Assembly: GCA_905221605.1 (NCBI GenBank)
Contig: CAJNDS010000748.1
Coordinates: forward strand, 55,001-75,000
Origin: Symbiodinium natans
Lineage: Eukaryota > Sar > Dinophyceae > Suessiales > Symbiodiniaceae
Reading direction: 5' to 3'
DNA length: 20,000 nucleotides
The notes beneath the pieces were generated by a model that saw nothing but the letters and a program-made list of their open reading frames with translations, did not search any database and had not been told where the DNA came from. The position numbers were made by a program, and so were the translations under genes. How positions within the stretch are numbered: position 1 is the stretch's first letter; the number at the start of each line of letters is the position of its first letter. Shown here one piece after another: positions 9,905 through 16,471 of this stretch.

Positions 9905-11556
9905 ATTGCATTGCTGATTTCAGCTCGGGCTTCCACGCGTCGAACCCCCTTGGTATTGGGCCCCTCGCGTGAAAAGCGCGAAAAGCACGAGACTTTCAGT
10001 TGCACGCAGTGGCAGCCATGAGCCATGGGCCACAGATTTTGACCGTAACTGGTGGCAGTGCCACGTCAGAAACCGTCGGTTCAACATGTCATCTCCCCAC
10101 TGCTGCAGGCCTTCAGCCAGGCGGTGGGTTTTTCGGGCCGCGTGGCCTTCAGGATAGGCATGGACACCTGCAACGGGCAGTGAATTCGGCATACGTTTTC
10201 AGCGAGGATCCGGCGTCGGCACCTTCGGGCAAAAGAGCGAAGTGAAGGACACCAATAGAGCGCGGAGGAGCCGAGCATCTTTAAGCAGTCCGCTGCTCGG
10301 ATCGGAGGCCCGGAGCTTGGCATTCCCGCAGCGATCTGCTCAATGACGCGCCACACATGGTGCACAGCAATTCTTCCGCACAGTAATTATGCCTTGTGCA
10401 GTGGCAAATTGCCAAGTTGCCAAGCCTTGGCAAGGCCAGCTGAGCTCGCTGAAATCGGACCGTGCCTTGGAGAGTGGCCTGCCACGGTCTTGGAAATGTT
10501 TTAAAATGGATGGGCCCTAAGGCCCTTGTGGTTGTTGACCTCCTGGCTAGCCTGCGGTCTTCATCAGCTTGTTTTTTTTTTATTCTTCTTGTCGTGTTCC
10601 TCTCGTGTCTTCTAGAATTCGACACCACGCCTTTCTGCTTCCTAGGCTCTTGACAAGCTGCACGCCGTCAGCTTTGGAGGCGTGCATGTCTTTGCTTGTT
10701 GTAAGTGTTTTTTTTTGTGGTCCTTCAGTACTCGTAGCGTTTGCGAGCTCACTGAGCCTACAAGCTTTCAAGCGTCCACATTGGCGGCACATGTTGGAAT
10801 CTGCTGCTTCGTGCAGGTGTCAAGTGTTCTTCACAGCTCAGCCCTGCGAGGTGCTGCAAGAAGACTCCGTGACTCGTGATCATCCCACCCGTGGCACAAT
10901 GCAACACTGCAGCTGCTCGATGTTGTTCAAATAGTGGGTGCCACTTGCACAGACTAATCCCGATTCACCCGGACAAGATGGTCTTTGTTCGACTCTTTCC
11001 TAAACATCATTGTCTCTGTCTCTGTCTCTGTCTCTGTCTCTGTCTCTGTCTCTGTGTGTGTGTGTGTGTGTGTATCGTTGTGTTCGGGAGCAGCTGCTAA
11101 TCATGCAAGTTGCCAGTAGTGCTCGTGGCCACCATGTTCACCATGTTACCAGTACGGCGCTGATTGCTGACGCACCCGCGATTCCAAACGCCTGCTGCAG
11201 CCAGCATCCAAACAAAATGTTTGCAGCGCCGGGCATTCAAGAGAATCGCATGTAGTGCACGCAGCGGCTATCTGCCTCTCATGTTCCTGATCCGCATGAG
11301 CTGCAGCAGCTTACGTGTGTTGTTTCACCGATGTTTGCAGGTCGGGAATTTATCAGGAGAGCTTGATGCCTGTGTGGGACGGCGCTCGGTACTCATAGTG
11401 TGACATCGCTGGCATTGGATTCTGGAAGTCAGGAGACACGCACGGCCTCCCAGCTCGTGGTCTGACACCTACGGGACCTAGACAGTCACATGGGACGACA
11501 GAAGTGGGGGACCCCCTGAGACACACGTTTGTTCATGTGTGGCTATATGTTACAAC

Positions 11557-11560
<4 letters not shown>
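9905..11560. other. No recognisable gene
   Basis: Overlapping frames of similar length run on both strands at 9920-10250 and none has a motif. A run of T lies at 10572-10581. The segment also contains the hexanucleotide/TG array described separately. Confidence 0.5.
11011..11073. repeat. TGTCTC hexanucleotide array changing to TG dinucleotides
   Basis: About seven TGTCTC units (11011-11054) pass directly into a TG run ending at about 11073. The Leu/Cys and Ser/Leu frames across it are repeat products. Confidence 0.9.
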
Positions 11561-11595
<35 letters not shown>

Positions 11596-11681
11596 CCTCT
11601 CCCTCTCTCTCTCTGTTCCTCTCTCTCTCTTCCTCTCCCTCTCCCTCTCCCTCTCCCTCTCCCTCTCCCTCCTCTCCTCAC

Positions 11682-11738
<57 letters not shown>
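11561..11738. repeat. Long CT-rich compound microsatellite
   Basis: CT dinucleotides at 11561-11592, mixed GTTCCTCTC blocks, a CTCCCT hexanucleotide run at about 11634-11670, then CT dinucleotides at about 11685-11738. The tract is almost pure pyrimidine for about 178 bases. Poly-Ser/Leu and Arg/Glu frames here are artefacts. Confidence 0.95.
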
Positions 11739-11740
<2 letters not shown>

Positions 11741-11916
11741 CTCTCTGAGCGAGTGTCCTCAAGGATCGAGAGCGCCAGCGGCAGCTCCATGCTGTTACCG
11801 TCCTGGGCCCCCCGGCCCAAGAGAATCTCCCGTTACTGTGCGTAATCTCACAAGTGGAAGCACCGGAATAATCGGCAGGAAAAAATGCTCGTGCCTGAGA
11901 GCCTCACGCCTGAGAG

Positions 11917-12029
11917 GCTGGGGGACGGAGAGCTCGGTCGACTATTGGATCATCGAGAATTCCTGGGGCCAGGCATTAGAGCTTGAGAGAGGGTATGAAT
12001 TTTATAGGTACTTACATGGTACTTCCTAG
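11917..12029 (+). CDS. Papain-family (C1A) cysteine protease, isolated C-terminal exon or fragment
   Basis: After a possible acceptor (TGAGAG|GC) the frame reads GWGTESSVDYWIIENSWG, the signature around the catalytic Asn of papain/cathepsin proteases (Asn codon 11958-11960, followed by Ser-Trp-Gly). Known for the family: this Asn orients the catalytic His. The following residues, QALELERGYEFY, only loosely resemble the usual continuation with Gly-Tyr, and the frame stops at 12027-12029. A GC dinucleotide right after the NSW-G codon could be a donor, in which case the exon ends near 11967. No exon with the catalytic Cys (CGSCW) or His was seen in the window. It may be a shuffled exon or pseudogene remnant. 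It lies 180 bases after a long CT array. Confidence 0.5.
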
Positions 12030-14660
12030 CTCTCTCTCTCTCTCTCTATTTTCTCTCTTCTCACACTCCTCCTTGGCTGGTGGCGCGTTTGTATTTTAAC
12101 AGGGCTGGGGCGAGGGCGGCTACGCCAAGGCCGAGCTTTTTTTGCGTGACGAAAGTTTGTAGAAGATCATGTGGCCATGCTTGCTGCTGGCAGCCTGTCA
12201 GATCTATCCGAGCAGCTTTAAGCAGCAAGCTCCAGCGGAGTGTTAATCGGTGAGTGACATGGTTCTTACCACGTGAAATAGAACGAGAAGAAGAGCGCAG
12301 CCAGATCGCAGCTGGAGACCCGTCCAAGAAGAAGGGCATCCTCCTCGAGGAGTCTTGGACCTCAGCCCTTCGATCTCCAAGCTGTGAACCATCCTTCCCT
12401 GCTTGGCTGCTTGGCTGCTTGAGGTTTGCCTTCGCCGGTACTCCCGTGAACCCCAAGGCACGACTTCTGCTCTGCTTCAGCAGTCTCAGCTGTTCTTGCA
12501 ACGCCCTCGACTTGCTGTGCCAGGTCCTCTTGGAGCAGACTTGACCCCAAGCAGAAGCTCCGAGAGAAAAAGGAGCATGGGGAGACGCAGCATGATTACA
12601 GACTTTAGAAGTGCTCACCCTTCTTCTGTAGCTTCTGGGTGGGGCGCGGTGTTGAGAGCGGGGACATCCTCGTATCGGCCTGTCACTTTGCCCTTCTGAG
12701 CTCGCAGAAGCTGGGAGGTAGATTCAGGTAGATCTGGCACCTTCTGGCAACATTCTGGCATCATGGAGACGCAAAGCGTCGGAAACTGCTGGAATCCTCC
12801 CTTTGATCCTTCACATGGAGCGTGGCAGCCCAGAGTTGCCTTTCTGGCTGGCCCACCCACCCCACCCCACCCAATCTTGCAGCATTCAAGCAGTAGGTCG
12901 CACAGGGGGCTTGGAGGCATGCCCCCTGACCATACGGGTACAAAAAAACCAGACACAGGAAGGCTTTTGCTTCGAAGAGTGTTTGTGAGCTTCAGGTCAT
13001 GGACATCGAAGTGGCCATCGCGGCATCCCAAAGTGGCGTTGTCGCGAAGGGCGAAAAGGCTCTCTCTCTCTCTCTCTCTCCCCTCTGTTCCTTTTTATAT
13101 GTTGAAAAGATCATCTTTGGGTGAGCCAGGCAGAAGCCACGGAAACAAGCTTGGAGGCAGCTTTTGCTTAGCCTCTGGTGGAAAGAATTTGGTCGGATGT
13201 AGTCTGCTTTTCGGAGGCTGCAACGGCTCCAGCAGGCACGCTGGACCTTACACCGCCGAACTACCCAGGCTGGGATCAGAAAGTCTACGCGGGAAAAAGC
13301 GGGGGATGAAAGGCAGAGGAGGCAGAAGGAAAGGCAAAAGGAAGAGAGAGAGATGGGAAGTCGGGGGAAAAGGGGGGGGTGGGCCTCAGAGAGAGAGGAG
13401 ACGGCTCAATTCCTCCGCAGGAAGCTCGAAAGCACGGGAGACGCGGCCTGCCTGGCTCTCGTGCGTGCAGCGAGAGTGTGAGGACAAGACTGCTCTTTTG
13501 TGATGAGTCGATGAGTCGTGGGAGACCGTTTTGTGATGCTCTCATGAGGCCTTTAAGAAGGCTCCCTTGAGAATCATGGTGCCCTTGCTTGCTTAGGGCA
13601 CCTCGGACGGCACGCGACCGGCAACAACGCCCCGGAGCCGCCTGGGCCCTGAGTTGTTCCGAAGCTCCAAAACGACAGCTCCTCAAACGTTTGAAGCCCT
13701 TAAAGCGTCCCTCACAGAGGCCCAGTAGTGGAAGAAGTCTTCAACGAATGTTCCAAGCCTAAGGATCTTTGGCGACAGCTCCGGCCAGCCGCGGCGTAGT
13801 CAGCCGCAGACCGCACACATCCTCTCGCGGCCTTATCGCTGAAGACCCTAAGCTCGATAAGAAGTTGATGCGCTTTTTCTTTTCAGTATTCATGTTTTGC
13901 AGTGGTGCAATACTTCGCAAATCCAGACACAGCATGTGGTAGGAACTGCATTTATGTAGCTGATGTAACTGTAACTGATTCATACCTGCGCCTTTGCTGC
14001 TCGGCAAGCTGTTGACAGCTGAGAACGTGCACGTTGCTGCCCAGGTGCATCCAATCCCTGGCGACGTCAAAGTGTCACCGCAGGCAGATGCTGCTCATGG
14101 TCGTGTTCAAAGTGAAGCATGTGACAACCCCGTTCTCTGGCTTAGTCTGGTGGCTGTGGGCGGGGCCCTTGCCTCCTCAAAGGATGAAGACTCGTACCCC
14201 TAAGGTTGTACCTCTAAAGGTTCCCCTTAACGTGAACTCCTCCAACGTGATGGCGAACGTCGCCAGCAAACCTGTGGCCTACGCATGCTTGACCGTTTGA
14301 GTACAAGAGCAGACCTGGCACCCGTTTTGCACTTTTTTGGCTGTTACAGGGAGACGAGGGGATCCACACAATCCACACTCACGTTATCAATTCCAGGAGC
14401 GCCCGGCTCTCCGTATGCGCGCGGGAAGCTCAGAACTCTTCGGCTTGTCGCCATTTGGTCAACGTGTTCAACCCCTCAAGCCTCAATTTGTTCGAGCAGC
14501 GGAGCTCCTCGCAAGGTCACGCACGCGCTTGAGAACCAGGCATGCCACCTGACCGCGCCTGACCTAAACCCCAAGTTTAATTTAACGGCTACCGCCAGTG
14601 CCGCCGACCCCAGACAGGAGGGCGGGCGGCAGGCCGGCAAACCGCAGAGCCAGTACAGGC
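12030..14660. other. No recognisable gene; one possible short exon
   Basis: CT arrays lie at 12030-12048 and 13062-13081. TGCTTGGC is repeated three times near 12402-12424. A short plus-strand block at 12997-13062 reads VMDIEVAIAASQSGVVAKGE after a possible acceptor (CTTCAG) and looks like an exon, but its family is unknown. The longest frames (12061-12618 minus, 12763-13503 plus) have no motifs, and the latter crosses the CT array and a purine-rich tract. Confidence 0.4.
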
Positions 14661-14665
14661 TCCGA

Positions 14666-14687
14666 GATTTAGGGTTTAGGGTTAAGG
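14666..14687 (+). repeat. Short telomere-like repeat (TTTAGGG, three units)
   Basis: ATTTAGGGTTTAGGGTTAAG: two perfect TTTAGGG units and a decayed third, immediately before the AT-rich island. Confidence 0.75.
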
Positions 14688-14692
14688 GCTGT

Positions 14693-14870
14693 AGCAAAAA
14701 CTATTTAAAAAGAATGAGTTCTATGTATAACTAATATCTATACACATAGTATTTTAAAGTATATAATGAGTTTTTGGTAAACATGAAGACCAAAAGATAA
14801 AGGAGATATCTTTTACTTATCTTTTATCTTTTATCTTTTTATATCTGTATAAAACCGAAATTCATATCTT
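14693..14870. repeat. AT-rich island with inverted and tandem TTTTATC motifs
   Basis: About 180 bases of A+T-rich sequence in GC-rich surroundings. AAAAGATAA (14792-14800) is the reverse complement of TTATCTTTT at 14817-14825 and 14824-14832, which belong to a heptamer tandem (TTTTATC, about three units). AATGAGTT occurs twice (about 14713 and 14765). No coding frame is seen. It could be a small non-autonomous element or a structural element. Confidence 0.7.
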
Positions 14871-14935
14871 TGGGGCTCGGGGCAGGGCGCTAAGGGCGGT
14901 GGGGGCGCGAGGGTTGGGCATGCGCTGCAAGTGTG

Positions 14936-15057
14936 AGGGGGGTGATGAAGCAGAAGCCATGGGGCCAGGGTGGGCGGGGTGAGGGGGTGGGGAGGGGGTG
15001 GGGGTGGGGTTCAGGGGGTGGGGGGGAGTTGGGGTGGGGTGGGGTGGGGGTGGGAGC
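14936..15057 (+). repeat. G-rich tract of GGGGT-type units
   Basis: The plus strand is almost only G and T with many runs of three to seven G, including tandem GGGGT at about 15030-15050. G-quadruplex formation is likely on general grounds. The minus strand gives a Pro-rich frame that is not considered a gene. Confidence 0.85.
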
Positions 15058-15103
15058 GGCAAGCTGTCATGGCTGAGGTGGAAGGTCTAAAAAGCAGTGG
15101 TCT

Positions 15104-15262
15104 TCACTGACGCCGCCCCCAGCCGGGGTCGGCGGACAGTGTTCATCTGTGTACGCTGCGCACACCATGATGCTGTAAGAACTGAGAGTAGTGCCCAGCA
15201 TCGCGAGGCCTCTTGGAACCCCAAGGCCAAAGGCGTGACCGAGGAGGCAAGGGGTGAGCCGT
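15104..15262 (+). CDS. Possible exon of an unrecognised protein
   Basis: A frame without an ATG is open here and reads TDAAPSRGRRTVFICVRCAH, then continues with ESSAQHREASWNPKAKGVTE. The composition is more protein-like than neighbouring frames and includes a CxxC (CVRC). No family was recognised and the boundaries are uncertain. It lies just after the G-rich tract. Confidence 0.2.
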
Positions 15263-15269
15263 GAGCGTT

Positions 15270-16135
15270 GGATTGCAGCAGCAGCCCGAAGTTCGTGACA
15301 AGTCAGCTGTTTTTTTTCTGGAACCTCTCGGTTGTGGGATGATGGTTCCCTAGTCTCAGGAGCTTGTCGTCCCGCAGTCGACCATCCTTCGGGAGGAGGC
15401 AGAGTGGTCTTGGCGTACAGTTTCTTTGGCTTATCTTAGCTCGTTCATCTGTTCTGCGAAAGCAGATCTGCAGGTGGTGGGCGCCGCGCGCCGACGCGCG
15501 GGGCCGCAGCGTGTCAAGCTCTCAGCCATCGGAAGATTTCAGTTCTGAAAGCATTGAGTTTCGACAACGTGTCGCTTTTTTGCGACGCTCAATCGGAATC
15601 CAACGCGGCACTCGGGCAAAGCCGGTCCTGCCACGCGGGCGGCCCTCCGCCCGCGGGGTGGTGCGGGCCAGAGAGCGCAGTCGGCGGCTCCTGAGCCCGG
15701 AGGCAGGTTCCTACTTTTGGAACACCTCCCCACCATTCCCCACTTTTGTAAATGGAGGGAGGCCGCGTCGCGGGTCCTGATGTGCTAATATCCGGCTTCA
15801 TTTTCTGGCTGGTTGGCCGTGAGGCTCAGGTTCAATGGCAGGACGCATGAACATCCATTTTGCTTTCTCGCCGGAGTTGCGCAGTCTCGTAGCAATGACA
15901 GCTCCCAAGAAACTTCAAGCATTGGCAGCTCCATTTTCGAAATCCCCCCTAGTCCGAACACGCGATGGGGATTCCCCCACCTCTCACCACCGCCAGGTCC
16001 GAGGCTTCACGTCTGACCGGGGCCGGCCGTCGTACACGCGGGCACAGCTCCTGGAAGCTCTTGCCCGTGTGCGCGTGCTGCAGCTGGCGGGGGCGGTGGC
16101 GCTGGCGGCGATTCGGCGATGGCGGCGGCATCCCC
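15270..16135 (+). other. Region upstream of the b5 gene
   Basis: A frame of 138 codons (15364-15780) and one of 156 codons (15835-16305) are open. The second contains MTAPKKLQALAAPFSKSPL, which resembles a basic/Ala-rich targeting leader, and a hydrophobic Ala-rich block near 16078-16113. Whether it is the N-terminus of the b5 gene cannot be decided, because it is in a different frame from the domain. Confidence 0.3.
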
Positions 16136-16471
16136 TTGACGGAGGTGGCCAAGCACTCCAGCAAGACGGACTGCTGGGTGGTGGTCGACGGCCAGGTGCT
16201 GAACGTCACCAAGTTCTTGTCGGAGCACCCCGGGGGCGAGTTGGCCATCTTGACTTTCGGGGGGCAAGGATGCCACAGAACACTTCAACCTGCCCCTCGG
16301 CTTGAAGTCGGCAAGGCCGCACCCCACCAATATCGCCTCCCTCTGCTGCCCTCAAAGGATCCACCCTCCTGGCGTGATCGGCAAGTTCGCCCCGGAGTCC
16401 GTGATTGGCATCGTGGGCTCGGGCGCGACGACTGTCGCGGCCAGCGCCGCGCCCAAGGCCAGCAGCGGTGG
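16136..16471 (+). CDS. Cytochrome b5 heme-binding domain (two exons, one frameshift)
   Basis: From 16136 the frame reads LTEVAKHSSKTDCWVVVDGQ, then VLNVTKFLSEHPGGELAI, a textbook b5 domain with the first heme His in HPGG at 16226-16228. The frame is lost at a run of six G (16259-16264). With five G it would continue as LTFGGKDATEHFN, with the second heme His at 16281-16283. A 66-nt GC-AG intron (16292-16357) then joins to IHPPGVIGKFAPESVIGIVG, the usual C-terminal helix of long b5 domains. An Ala/Ser-rich linker follows to the donor at 16472. Upstream, a hydrophobic Ala-rich stretch (about 16078-16113) sits in another frame and would join if one T near 16111-16113 were absent; that is weaker evidence, so the start is left open. 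Family identification is strong; integrity is doubtful. Confidence 0.8.

Noticed and set aside
11529-11880. Ser/Leu-rich and Arg/Glu-rich long frames
   Set aside because: Direct products of the CT-rich microsatellite. Only the part after 11917 has a real motif.
12061-12618. 185-codon minus-strand frame
   Set aside because: Arg/Ser-rich without motifs; two other minus-strand frames over the same bases are just as plausible.
12763-13503. 246-codon plus-strand frame, the longest in the window
   Set aside because: It crosses a CT array and a purine-rich tract, has no recognisable motif, and neighbouring frames are equally open. At most a short exon near 12997-13062 is plausible.
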